Assembly (NCBI GenBank): GCA_964036665.1
Contig: OZ038527.1
Coordinates: 5,952,001 to 6,016,000, forward strand
Origin: Gordius sp. MW1
Lineage: Eukaryota; Nematomorpha; Gordioida; Gordea; Gordiidae
Length of the DNA: 64,000 nt
Reading direction: 5' to 3'
Shown here in pieces: positions 34,833 through 48,400 of the stretch. Under the pieces are notes generated by a model that had not been told where the DNA came from, ran no database searches, and worked only from the letters and a program-made list of their open reading frames with translations. The position numbers and the translations under genes were made by a program. Position 1 is the first letter of the stretch, and each line of letters starts with the position of its first letter.

Positions 34833-37344
34833 ATGACTACGACTAAACAAAGAGCCACATTAATAGTTAATTCTTCTCATTTTCACACCGCTGTCATATT
34901 TCTAATATTGCTGAATGCTATTACGGTGTCATTCGAAGCCGATGTTCATTTCAGAAAAAGTTATAGTAAAACCTTCAAAATAACCAACGGAATATTTTAT
35001 GGGATATTCCTAATCGAATTTATACTTAAGGTGTATGTTTTAGGAACTGCATATTGGTCTAGCGTCTATAATGTTTTGGATACGTTAGTGCTAATTGGCT
35101 TCGCCACCCAAAATTTTGCCATGTTATTGGTGATTAACAAGGATGATTCGAGGGATATTATACAACTGGAACGAATGTATGGGTTTATAAGGGTCCTTAA
35201 AACTCTGCGCACTTTAAGAATCATAACTTATATCAAAGAGTTGGAGGTATAATCTAAGGCGCTCTGTAGTTTTTAACAAAATTAAGAAAGCGTTTTGAAA
35301 AATATGTAGACGTTTATGATTGATTAGGCTTTTATTGCATTTTGCCTTAAATTTTGTAAACATGTTATTTAATATGGGATTATTAAGCAAATGATATTAT
35401 GTGAATTTATATTAATTGCTATGCAATTTATTTATATAGTTTTATCTTACTGACTTTTTTAAATAGTTTTTAACTTGCAATTAATTGAAAACACTTCATA
35501 AGTAGCAAGGCTCTCATGTAAATGTATTATAAATTTTGAGACAACGAGTGTGATAAATTTAGTGGAAACCTTTGGATCTTAGATTCGAATAGTGATGGTG
35601 AAACACTTAGCACCAGCACGTGTAGCGCCTCCCATCTAAATAGCATAGTCACGTGGAGGCGCTACAGTTATAACACATAGTCACTTGGAGGCGCTAGAGC
35701 TATAGCACGTAGTCACATAAAGCGCTAGAGCTATATCACATAGTCACAAGGAGGCGCTAAAGCTATAGCACATTGTCACATAAGGCGCTAGTGTTATAGC
35801 GTGGCGCTAACATTGTTATAAAATTTATAGGTTAAATTGCATTATTATGCGCACATGTGGCACCACATGTGCGTACAAAGCGAGCGATAATTTTAAATGG
35901 GATAACATCTATATTATTTCAGGAGCAATTAATATTTTTTGGGCGACACAGGTTTTAATTTATGGCTAAGATAAAACAATCATAGGATAATGTACTTTCT
36001 CAAATAAGCATTTTCACAAATGCCATGTCGATCAAAATAATCACTCATCAAGTAGTTTAAGTATTAATTTTTGTTTTTATGCTTAATACACGTTAGTTTA
36101 AGTATATATTTTTTATTTTTTCAAAAACTCTCTATGGTATTTAGGATTTAAATACTTTTCAGTAAGCGGTGCTGGATTATTTCTATTCATAAAGCCCATA
36201 TCAAGTGGCAAAAGGGGCTTGCAAAAAAACAAAAAATTTTAACATTATATAAAATATTTTGTTTTCAAACTCTACAGCTTAGACACTCGTATTTTTGTTT
36301 TCTAAAGATTATTTTTGTCTGTTTTACGCAGGTGTTGATGAAAGCTTTGCTTGATTCCCTTGCAAAATTTGTGGTTTACATTTTAATTTTCATATTCCTC
36401 ATTATATTTCTATTCGCACTTTTGGGTTATTACTTGTTCGGTTATATGGTGAACAAAGAAGGGTACTGGAGAAATTTATGGGAATCCCTTCTTTCAATAC
36501 TAACTTATGTAACTGTAAGTTTTATTTTAATAATTATTGACGCTACTAAATTGAAAATATCACCCAACATTTTATTAAGTGTATAAATTATCCTAATAAT
36601 AGATAAAATTAAATTAAAACGATATCTACTAGAATACAAATTTTACTTTGGTTTAAATTCAAAATTAATGTTTTTCATGTCTGCAGAGGCACAAATTATG
36701 CAAGTTCCTCATTTATACAAATGGATAAATTTAATTAAATCTAAATTTATTTATAAAAGGCCGAAGGATGGAAAGATGTCCAAACTGAGTTAGATCTCAA
36801 ATACATCGGATTAGGTCGAACCTTTTCCATTATAGCACTAATTGTGGGCAATTTCATATTAATGAACGTTTTTGTCGGAATTATAGTTATGAACATTAGC
36901 GATGCACTTAAAACTTTTAAAGTATGGGCGTTTAATTAATAATTCTTGCAATGTTAAAACACAACATTCACCTAGGATGAAAAAATGGTTATAAGGGAAA
37001 GAGTTAAAGAGAAGAAAAAAGAAGTGCTTTTGGCGAAATATCAGAAAGATATAATGCGAATACAAGATACTATGGTATGCTTTTAAAAGTTGATAGTATA
37101 AAACACATTTAAAGACACAATTCACAAAAGTTTAACTCTTTTTATAAAGGAAGTGAAAGATTCTAACTTTCATGCAAATGTTAGCGATTATTATCAAACA
37201 TTATCCCACAATGAAACAGTTTTAATGCACGACGTAACTACAAGCCTCATGTGGATGGAGACGTTTACTAAAACATTGAGCCATCAGGAAAACACATTAT
37301 GGAGGTTATTAACAATTAATTTGCGAAATTATGCAAAGGTTTAA
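34833..37344 (+). CDS. CATSPER3: CatSper3-like sperm cation-channel subunit, five exons
   Basis: Exons are 34833-35246, 36332-36514, 36760-36921, 36976-37074 and 37150-37344, all with GT-AG borders and phase 0, giving 350 aa (human CatSper3 is about 400). It has one six-transmembrane ion-channel domain. S1 starts near residue 18, S4 is RVLKTLRTLR with basic residues at every third position, and S5 begins exon 2. The pore filter T|AEGW spans the exon 2/3 junction. S6 is the hydrophobic run ending FVGIIVMNISDALKTF. A charged coiled-coil-like exon 4 and the C-terminal motif DYYQTLSHNETVLMHDVTTS match the CatSper3 tail. CatSper3 joins CatSper1, 2 and 4 in the alkalinisation-gated calcium channel of the sperm flagellum. 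The start is supported by an in-frame stop at 34824. The filter has E where T-x-D-x-W is usual. CatSper4 is the next best name. Confidence 0.82.
35608..35820 (+). repeat. Minisatellite in CatSper3 intron 1, roughly 30-40 bp unit
   Basis: About five degenerate units contain GGCGCTA, GCTATAGCACATAGTCACA and a spacer. GGAGGCGCTA or AAGCGCTAGA words recur near 35653, 35687, 35718, 35752 and 35784. Several units can form small hairpins through AGCGCT and AGCTATAGC. It is GC-richer than the intron around it. Confidence 0.7.
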
Positions 37345-38149
37345 ATTTATGTAAGTAATTAAATTTTTGCACGGGCATTTCTAAAGGAGCAAAGTAAGTA
37401 TTTAGCAAATTATTTACATCTCAGATATTTATATAAACATCATTCATGCTAAATCATTTTTAAAGTAAATATTTTTATTATATAATGAAGGTCAACTCAA
37501 TTATTAAATGAAATGATCAATGCATTAATTGATGAGGCAGAAAGAAGACTTGTCATAACACAAAGCTTTAAAACACTGAAAAACAAATAAGTTTTAATGT
37601 TACCTATGATTTGTTTGTAATAATGTCTAATACATCACAACCCATTCCTATACCCTTGCAACATGTATTGCAGTTTTATCAAGTTAGTTTAATTAAAATA
37701 AAATCCGACAAAGCAATTAAAAAGGAATTTGGCCTCGTGTCATTTAATTTGCTGGGAATTATTTAGCCAGTTTCGCAATTGTTCGTTATAAAGCTATAAC
37801 TTAGACGTTGCCAAAAGAAAATAATAAGTATGAGTAATCATTCGGGCTAATAAACAATAATGGATTTTTGGATCGGGCGAGTTCGAAAAAAATTAAGCCA
37901 ACCAGCGGTCATTAGCTCGAGTCTATATGCGAAAGCAAAATAAAAGTCTTTTAAGAAAGCATATTTCACAGTCATTAAAAACCCGTATAAGTTTTCATAG
38001 CCATTATTAACCAAGTTGGACAGGACAAGGACAAAACAAGGTCAGGACACAGGACAAACAAAAATGAGCCCATAAAATGCAGAACAATTAATATAAATAT
38101 TAACGATATTTTTTTTGAAAAAGTGGTAGGAGGATATGTGGAGCTAGTT

Positions 38150-39270
38150 AGTAAAGAAGTTGTGGTTAGTTTATCACGGGGGGGTACGTCGTGGAGAAGT
38201 GGGAGGCTAAAAAGGCTTTCCATTTCGATCTGTTTTGCACAATGGGAAGTATTGAATACCATTCGTGGTTAAAGGAACGGAGTTCCTGAACAGTTTTATA
38301 TATCTAGGATCCTCTGCATTAAGGTTTTGTAATTGAGGGGTGTCCATAATATTGGCCTCAGATAAGTGTTCAATACATTGCATCTAGATTAATGTGCTAG
38401 AAAATTTCATTTCCGCAAGTTGATTATGTTTTTGATGGGAGGGATTTTACAACGGGTTCAGTGATTGACGTTGGTGATTACCTATGGGTAGAAAATAATG
38501 CAGACTATCCGCAACATTTTGTTGAGTTTTGTTTGGGCAGTTTTAAGGGTTGGGTGACCAAGTTTCCTATCCATAAAGTAAAAAATGTAGAAAGGTGGTT
38601 TTGAATCGACGGATGCGGGTTGGTAGGGCCAGCTTATGTGACTTCCATATAGAGTAGCGTGAGTTGAATTTCTTTTATAGTTTTATTTAAATTATTAGAG
38701 ACGTCTAGATTAGAGTATATGTCGGAGGACGAGATTGACTCCTATATAGTTTACTGATTATGAAATGAGGACTTAACTACTATCTATGAGAACGGTATCA
38801 ACTTGACCATGCACGTTGACTCAGGGGATATTGGACTTGCTTGGAAAGATCATTAGTACTGCTTCTAAGTCTCCATGATAAATTTGTCAATAGTTCTGCG
38901 TTCTGAAGATTAAATTGGAGATTATGCACAGATCGTTTGCGAATAGAAGGGAATTTTTGGCCACCCATGTAGATAGCGTTAAATGGTAGTGTCGATCTCT
39001 TTTTTATAAGATCCATGTCCATGGCGTGATGAATAGAAGAGGTGAGAGTGGCCCTGCCTAACTCCTGAAATGACTCGTATAGGGTTTGAGCGGTGGTACA
39101 GATGCTTGGCGATCACTGTTCTTATAGAGGAAGAAGATAAGCTTGATATTTTTTTGGGGGATTATCTAGGAGACATAAGGATTTCCATATGTTTAAACGC
39201 GATAGCGAGTTTAAAGCTAATGTCAATAAAAGTCAAAATTATTGTTGTTTTTGCTTAGAGGAGATGTCGC
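38150..39270 (-). pseudogene. Decayed LINE-type reverse transcriptase fragment
   Basis: On the minus strand, phrases follow the order of a non-LTR reverse transcriptase. The first is a palm segment like SNPIRVISGVRQG (about 39110-39060). In a second frame, GPLSPLLFI (about 39045-39015) is the block following GVRQG. Near the 3' end, NRSKWKAF (about 38240-38215) resembles the closing A-x-DR-x-x-WR motif of such elements. Stops and frame changes are frequent, so it is dead. It lies between CatSper3 and AP-3 beta in opposite orientation to both. I matched it from memory of the family; the clade (L1-, CR1- or RTE-like) is not resolved. Confidence 0.5.
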
Positions 39271-39411
39271 ATTCTTGAGTGTTAGAACATGTTCGGTTGT
39301 TGTTTTGGACTTGCGAGGCAATAGGGCGAAAGTTGATAAAATGCTAATCATTTTAGTGAATCAGCTGACATTTTGCACCTTTTGCCATATACCACAAATA
39401 TAAAACGTGCG

Positions 39412-42400
39412 ATGAAAGCTTTCGAAAACGTAATAACCGATAGTATAAGTGAAGGATATGATTATAGTTCTTATGAAAAAACCGACAAAATCTTTAATAC
39501 TAGTAGCAAAAGGTATTATTTATTTTTACAGGTTTTATCGTAAATGTAAAAGGCATGAAGATTTAAAAAACATGCTGGATTCTAACAAAGATAATTTAAA
39601 GTTAGAAGCTATGAAACGAATTATTGGGGTGAGAAATGCAATCTACATTGAATTAATTAAAAAACATTTAGATGGTGGCTAAAGGTAAAAATGCATCTCA
39701 CTTATTTCCAGCTGTTGTTAAAAATGTGGCATCAAAAAATATTGAAGTAATAGCCCTTCAAAAAGCTTATTATATGGTTTTAAGGTTAAAAAACTTGTTT
39801 ACGTTTATCTTGTAAGATATGCAGAAGAGCAACAAGATCTTGCCTTATTATCCATAAGTACTTTTCAGAAGGGATTAAAGGTAAAGTTAATTGAATTTAA
39901 CAACTAATAAATCCATAGGACCCCAACCAATTAATAAGGGCCGGTGCATTAAGGGTTCTATCTAGTATAAGAGTATCAATGATTGCCCCTATAATGATGT
40001 TAGCTATTGAAGAGGCTATGAATGATTTGTCTCCATATGTTAGAAAAACAGCTGCATTAGCTATACCCAAACTATACACGTATAAAATTTATTTTAAAAA
40101 ACATGATTAATAAAAACAAATCATATATCATCTCTCTTAGATTAGACCCTGAGTTAAAGGAGTCACTCATAAAGGTGATTGAAAAGTTAATGGGAGACAA
40201 AACAACAGTGAGTTTAATAGTATATTTACTTTCGTAAAGATTTTTTATAGTTTTTGTGTCTTTACTATTACATATCTTAATATCTATCTATATTTATGAT
40301 AGCTTGTCATTGGTAGTGTTATTATGTCTTTTGAAGAAGTTTGTCCAGAGAGGGTTGATTTGCTTCACAAAAACTTTAGAAAACTCTGTGAACTATTAGT
40401 AGATGTTGAGGAGTGGGGGCAATGTTTTATATTGAACACACTGACACGTTATGCCAGAAGTCAATTTCTTGACCCAAATGTGATTTATATATAAGCTTTA
40501 ATTTTTTAATAAATTTTGATAGTTTATATTTATGAAATATTATTCTTAACTTTTTAACATATTATTGCAACAAAAGACTATACATTTTTATTCAGCTTTT
40601 TCTAAACTGTTGTCATACCATTTAATATTACCCTTAATTATGGTGCAAATTAACACTCTTCAGGGGCATTTTAACGTCACCTCATTTATCTTTTAATCTT
40701 TCTATTGATTTTATTAGTTGTAAGTTCTGAAATATTTTCTTTTAATTATAACCGTCAGGTATACTGGACACATATATGCAGCAAGTGTGTTAAGCAAAAA
40801 TTTTAAAATAGATATGGTTTGCATAGGTTTGTTAAAAAATGCTAAACCTTATAGGACAACTAAAAAAGGTTGGAAAGTTCTTTAAATGTGGTTGCAAAGA
40901 TTTTTATTTTGTTTATTTTATGGGAAAAGGTTTTTATTAAGCAATTTTCCACCAATAAAGTCCAAATTTTCAATTGTTATGTAAATAAAAATCTATAAAA
41001 TAAGATTTTTCAACAATTATATCTTGTATTTTTGTATCAGGCTGCCGTTGGAACAAACCCTAACCCCTCAAAAAATTCTTTGGGGGAGTCTGATATTGAC
41101 TCAGATGATGAATTATTTCCAAAAGTTGGCACCAAAAAGATTTCAAAGAATGGCATTAACTCTTCCAAAAAGATAACTTCCGCAACCAATAATCAAATAG
41201 ATCCCGATCTAAAATTATTGCTGAAAAATTCTAAACCACTTTTACAGAGCAGAAATGCTGCGGTATATAGTTTTAAATTGAAAATTATGGTTTTTATTAC
41301 AATCAAATTGATTTGTTTTGTGTTGAATTGAGCCAATTATAATAATCAAAGGCTTTTTATAACTACCAATAGTATTTGTACTTTTTATCATTAAAATTAT
41401 ACTGATGTATTTATAAAATAATGTACCAATTGCATTTCTAATAATTAGAAAAGTAGCGGATAAATTTTATTTTTTAAATCCTTACAGGTGGTCATGGCTG
41501 TGATACAAATGTTCTATCATTGTGCGCCTCTATCCGAACTACACGTAATAGTTAAACCTCTCATTCGTTTATTGAATGGTTATAGGTGAGAACAGACATA
41601 ATTATATGTAACAGCAGATCATTCATTTATATATTATTTGTTAACATAATTTTTATAAATTCTAATTTATTCCATTCAACACTAAGTTATTTATGTCTTA
41701 AAAATTATATTAAATTATGTTTAGGGAAGTGCAATCTATCGTGTTAAGGAACATAGTAACTCTTTGTAATTCAGAACACAAGGTATTCTCTTTTGATTTA
41801 CATAAATTAAGAAAGTATTAATTTTATTTAGTTCGTTCACAATTTTTTATATAAAAAATTAATCATTTTTCACCTTTTAGGATTTGTTCGAATCTCATTT
41901 GAAATCATTTTTCATTCGAAGTCACGATCCTACCCACATAAGATTACTCAAGGTACTATATTTTTTATATCGATTTATGAAGCAGACGAACTATCTTACT
42001 TTATTTTTTTAATTTAGTTGGAAATATTAACTGCCTTAGCAAACGCCACGAATATCGCCATTATTTTACGCGAACTACAAGTTATAACAAAATTGAAAGT
42101 TTTATTTAATTATATATTTTAGAGCTGTACACAATTGTGTATACATGAGTATATTATATAACACGTAAAAATAGCTTTAAAAATGTTTACATAAACTAAT
42201 AATACAATAGATTGGCAAACAGCTGAATTCATTTTGTTGAATAATTAGCTTACGCATGGAAAGATAATCCTGTAATGTTCTCATTATTATTTCTCTCCTA
42301 ACTTTTGCACTTTTTCACTCCACGAGTGCGCACATCGAAAAGATTTCATTCATGGTCACTTAAGTTATTTTCAAAATTTATAATGCAAAAATCAGCTGTT

Positions 42401-45400
42401 TGCAAGTCTATTGTATTATAAGTCTATAATAATTAATTATCCTTTAACCTTATACGTTTACAGACATACATATCGAGTTCCGACAAAGACTTTGCCGCAG
42501 CAACTATCCAGGCTATAGGACGATGCGCTAGCTCTATCTCTGAAATTACCGAAGCTTGTACGGCCGGTTTAGTTAACCTTATGCATAGTCGAAATGGTAA
42601 ATCTGCTTTCTTTATTCATTTGTGAAATATTATTTGACATGATAAAATTTTATTATTTAACATGATAAAATTTACAAACCGACACTCACAGTTCATACAA
42701 GGTTTATAACCAAATTTCATAAAATGAAGAGGGATATAAAGATACACAAGATAAATAAAGATCTATGTAAATATAGAGGAAATTATATAATATTATTCCA
42801 AAATTGTATGAGCTCTGGGTGTCGGCCTTTAAATATTTGTTATATACCGATGGTAACACCCACAGATCACCCACAGACTTTTTGCAACGCAGAATTAAAG
42901 AAATAATAATATTTTTTAGCATCAAATAAAATAAATTTTGCGCTTATTAGTATCAGTCCTTAATTATTGCAAGTTTTGTTTTATAAATTTTATTGATACT
43001 CATGGCATCGTAAAGTTATAATAGTTTTAGTAAGATTTCCAATGCATTTTTAAGCGAAGAAGTTAGCTTTTTGGGTGGTTTATATATTACATGTTTTTCA
43101 ATTTAAGTGGCCTATCTGGCTATTTGAAATGTTACACTAAAATATTACTTTAATAAAATTAAGCTTTTAATAGTCGCGCGCCATGTTTATTGTACTTAAA
43201 AATTGTTTAGAGTTGGTACCCACCATTTTGGATGGTTTTACAGGCTTGTTGAAGGAATAATTATATGTTTAACACTACCTTTTATATATTCGTTGTCTCT
43301 TATGGACTAAGTTAAAATTGTTAATTTTTAAATTAATGATAACATGATAATGCATTTTACGATGATTTTTGTTTTTGTTATAACGTAGAAAGAGTTGTGT
43401 CGGAGAGCGTCATCGTTATCAAGAACCTGCTTCAAATGGGGGTAAGTGATTATTTTATCCTTCTATCCAACCTGATCTTAGCTAGAAAGGATTGTGATTA
43501 GAAAAAATACTTTATTTCCGTTAGGTGCTCACCTTTTATTTAGCATTCAGAGGCGTTTCAATTGGCTGGGCATTTTAAAGCCGTTTTTTCCGATTTTTCC
43601 CGAATTTTTTAGATCTTTAAATGATTTTGAAGTTTTTACAAGTTCTTTAGACTTAACTTTTAATCCTATATGACATCCATTTATGGACTACGCGTTAAGC
43701 ATGGTTTTAGAAGCAAGAAATTCTTATAGTTAGGTTTGAGCTTTAAATACCTCTTTTATTTTTTTATTTATAAATTCTTCCTTACACAACGGCAAGTTCG
43801 GGTATAAGCACGTTTTTTGAGTTCTTTAAATTTTGAGGGTGCACGTAGGCAACGAGCTCACATTAACTCATATTTACTGGGACCCTTTGAATTTAGTTAA
43901 AAATCATAGGGAAATTTTGTTACTGTTTATTACAAAAATTTTGTTAATCAGTTTAAACCTAAAATTGTTATCGATTATATTGGTTATTGGTTAACCATGG
44001 CTCTTACTTATGATATCCATTTGGGCGCTATTACTCTCTTAAAATTGCTAGATATAAGTGCCAACATTTATTTAATACAGCAGCAAGTCATGTTGATGAA
44101 ATTTAATTTTTTTATCCCTACTGTAGCAGTTAAACATGTTTTTGATGGAATTAAAAAAATTTAAACCGAATCCCATGTGGCTGCGATTACAGCAAACACT
44201 TTGTTTGATAAACTCTTTAATCAATTCGAGTTTCCCAAAATTTTCAGTCAATTTTGATAGAATAACGAATAAAATTGTTATGCATTTTTAAAAACAACTA
44301 AAAAAGATTTTTAAAATTTTGCTTTTATTTAATGTAATTGTGATTTATCTCTTTTTGCTAACGCCATAAGACCAAAGACAACACAAACATTTTAATTCGT
44401 ATGGCGACGGTGCTAGAAGCTAACCTAGTTATTAACACTAAAGCCAGGGCTAGTATTTTGTGGTTGTTGGGAGAGTATTGTGGTCGGGTACCGGATCACG
44501 CGCCCGACGTACTTAGAAAGATGGCTAAATCCTTCACCACCGAGGTTCGATTCCCGGCGGCCACAATTTTTTCCTAATATTTTTTTTTAATTTATTTCAC
44601 CATTTTTATTGTGTCTAGTAGCTTTGGTGTTTATTTAAATTGTGATGTTGAATGTAAACTTATTTATAAACGAAGTAAGTGTTTAATTAATTTTTTATAG
44701 ATAAAGCTGTGCTTAACCACTTTAAAATTATCATATCGTTTTCTGGAGGACTTCCATGTATTTTGAATGTGTTTTCTATATTTTATATACCACAGAACTG
44801 TATTCTGTTTACTGTAAATAATATTTTACTTGATTTTACCAGCCAAAGGTGCTTACCGATGCATAACTATAGCTTATAATTGTAAATTTTTATTGCGTGC
44901 TTCGAATTTTTAAAGAAGTTTTATGGAAATATGTCATAACATTAAGTTTGTTTGATATTGCTGATCCTTATGTTTCTATAGGAAGATCTTGTAAAACTGC
45001 AAATTATAAACCTCGCTGCCAAGTTGTACATATGCAACGACAATCAGAAATATCCCACCGTTCCCCTGCTTTACAAGTTATAAATTCTTTATTTCGATGC
45101 CATTTTGTGCAATATAACCATTGCAAATTTTATTAAAAGTTTAATACCTTTATTACTTGTAATTTGAAAAACCGTGAAAAATTTTAAGCCCATAAATAAA
45201 TTTAGCATAAATCTCGAATTATTTTTGTTATAAATAAGCCCATAACAAGAAAATTTTACCGTTCAAAATTCGGGTGCAAAAAATCTATGATTATTCTAAA
45301 TTTCATATTAAAAATATAACTGTGCAAAAATATCGTTCACAAATGAAGGTACGTCTTTGACTTGGCCAAATACGACGCGAGTTACGACGTTCGCGATCGT

Positions 45401-48400
45401 GCTCGAATGCTTAAACAGCTGATAGGGCCACCAACGCCTAAGGGGTCAGAATCTTCCCTCACCCCTGAGGCCAATAGCCCCTCGGACACGCCACCCGGTC
45501 TTGTGCTGCTCCGGCAAAATGTGAAATCCATCCTCCTAGCTCCTAAACAGGCTCCCCCTGATCCATCCGATTCCCAACGTATCTCTGGTAAAAATGTTTT
45601 CCTCGTTTTAATTGAAAATTTGTTGATTATAATTACGGAAATTATGAAAAACATAATGCCTTAAAATCGAAGAAACAAATATAGCTAAAAAGCATTAAAA
45701 TTGGCTATTATATATTAACTTAAAATTAATATTACTTGACATTATACACATCGTATTTGAAATGTTTTTAAGCACGTTATTTTGGATGTGTTAAGACTCA
45801 ACACTTTTATACTGGTAGCAGAAATCTATTTTCAACCGAGATTAATTTGGAGTTTTTCCTTAACTTTAGTTAAATTAATTCTAGTCAATTTTAATCATAG
45901 TAAAGTCAAAACTTTGCGTTTTTTTGGATTGGTTTGATGTTTCAGTCGAAAATGTATAAAATCACTAAAATTTGGGATTATTGAAATGAAATGATTATAG
46001 AACATTACTGAAAGTAAGATTAGAGATAAAGCTGTATCCCTCATCGGTTAAATAAATAAAATATTGCAAAAATGCTCGTGGGAGGGGGGATAGTTGGAAG
46101 TTATTATAATTTAGCCTTCTTAGCATCATCTTCGGTCGCTCTAGACCTCAATCCTTAGGTGACAATATAAAGCCGAATTTTCGAGTATAATTGCCCTTTA
46201 AAATTTTAACGAGCACTCTTATCTTAAAGCTTTACGCTATTACACTAACTTTCGATTTTAGTAAAGTCTCACGGTAATTGGTATCTTTTCAACATTACTT
46301 TTTTTTAAAAGCTTATTTGTTAAAAATCCGCTGACTATAAATACATGAAATATAAAAGATAAAAAAAAATTGTTTAATATACTTTCGTTTGAAATTAATA
46401 AGTTTAGGTGAAGTATAAATCTTGTAGATCTTATTATGATCCACATTAAAAGCTTTCCAACTATGTTATTTTGTAGTTACTCAGTTTAAAAAATTAGCGA
46501 TGCTAATAAATCGCGAAATATAACTAACCCTTTTAGCGTGTGCACATCTCTCCTTAACTCTTTTACACACACATTTTGTTAAGGTTGGTGCGGCAAAAGC
46601 AATTTAAACAGCTCGGGCCCGGTCCCTTTTCAATTGGGCACTCTCTCGCATTACCTAAGTTCTCGGACGCCTGGTTATGAGGATTTGCCTCCCTTCCCGT
46701 CCATAGCTCCGGATCCAACCCTTAGAGACATCATCGTTCCGATTGAGCTAGGAACCGCTTCTGCACCATTGGAACGGGCTTTGGAGGCGCGAGACCATGA
46801 TTTTTACTGCGAGGTAGTACCTCAAGGTAAGGCTCTCTAAGCAACCGAGGCAATTTTTAGTTATGCTATATATTAATGTTTTAACATGATATGGGTCTAT
46901 CTTATCAGTTTTGTAAAGAGAATAAATAATAATTTTTTGAGGGGAATATTTGATTTGGGAGTACTTATTAGAAGGACGAAGTGTGCGTTTAGACACATAT
47001 TAAAGCAATGCTTGTTATTTTTTAAGAAGGTTTTTACCCTTATCTATGAAGATTTGGGTTGCAGTGATTTATTTAGTTATTAACTTTGCTATGCATCTCT
47101 TAGGGCTTGTCTTAATATCGGATTCAGATTTAAATTGCGCGAATTTATTTACCAAATATCCGATTTAATTTCATGGGTCAAACTCGGTTGTAATTATTAA
47201 TATTTTGCTTTTTGATAGTTAAAAACGTTTTTTTTGTTTATTTCAACTCTTGAGAGTAATCGCTGTTATGTTATACGTCTAAACTGTAAATCTGATGTGA
47301 ATCCGAAGTTAAGACACGGCTGTGTTATAACCCGTACAACGATTTTTGCTGCGCAGCAAAATCCGATATTAAGACAAGCCCTTAGATTGTGGAATCGAGT
47401 TTTAGATTTAGTGCAATTAAAATTTTAATAGGTCTCCTAACGTATATTTTCTATTAACTTATATAGGTCTCTAATATATTGGCTAATATGGTTTAGATAT
47501 GTTAGTTATTTCAATTTTTGAACGTTAAAAACTTTTATGTTAGAAGGTGCGGAAATTATTTTTAAAAGTCACAAATGCTATTTTGTAATAACCCATTGAT
47601 TATTTGTATGTCTAAATTCCGCTCAAGAAAAAGTTTTAATTACGGCAATTAAACAAATAATTGTTTACTGTTTTAAATCGTAAATAATTTGGAATGTATA
47701 TTTATCCATCCTCTAAACAATAATTTACCTTTTTTATTATGTTGCCTATTAGGAAAGAAACATATTAGCAAAGGAGAAGAATCTCATAAATCAACGTCTA
47801 GTGGCGCCTCATCTGGAACCCGAACACGGAGTTCTGTTTCTGGTTCTCACTCTACTTCAAGCTCCGGATCAACTTCTGATAGTAAATTGCGAGAATATCT
47901 TTAAAAATGTTTTTCAATAAATGTCTCTAACATGATTGTACTATTTTATTCTGTTCTGAGGCAACAGCCTTTTAATGGGGGAAATGATGACAAATTTCTT
48001 TGATTTATTAGTTCTGAGATAAATATAGAGTACCTTCATCGTGTAAATAAAAAATATAAACTTTATAAGTACGTAAATAGGTTTTTATGTCGGATCTGTC
48101 AAATTTTAACTCAGATTTCGATTTTTAGGCTAAAACTGTGCATATGACCTGACATTTTTAACAGCCTAGCCTTGGTGCGTTCATTTTTAAAGAGATACGA
48201 TCTAATAAAGGAATCGTTTAAGCAGGTGTTTGTTTAGTCCCTAAAGGGTTATTTAGTTACCGTGTTTGTGCATTCTTTTTATTAATATCTATTAAAAGTT
48301 TCAATATCAGAATATGCTTTGCCAGAATTCTCAATTAGAAATGTTTTTAAGCCTAACTGAAATTTCCAGAGGAGTTTAAAACGAATTTTGTAGTCAAAAT

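Noticed and set aside
44480..44565. A tRNA gene
   Set aside because: It lacks a D arm, A box and complete T stem, and most of it is conserved AP-3 beta coding sequence.
45382..45654. 90-codon minus-strand open frame opposite AP-3 beta exon 17
   Set aside because: It overlaps a phase-consistent exon with clear AP-3 beta similarity (YDVRDRARM), and the antisense frame has no family resemblance.
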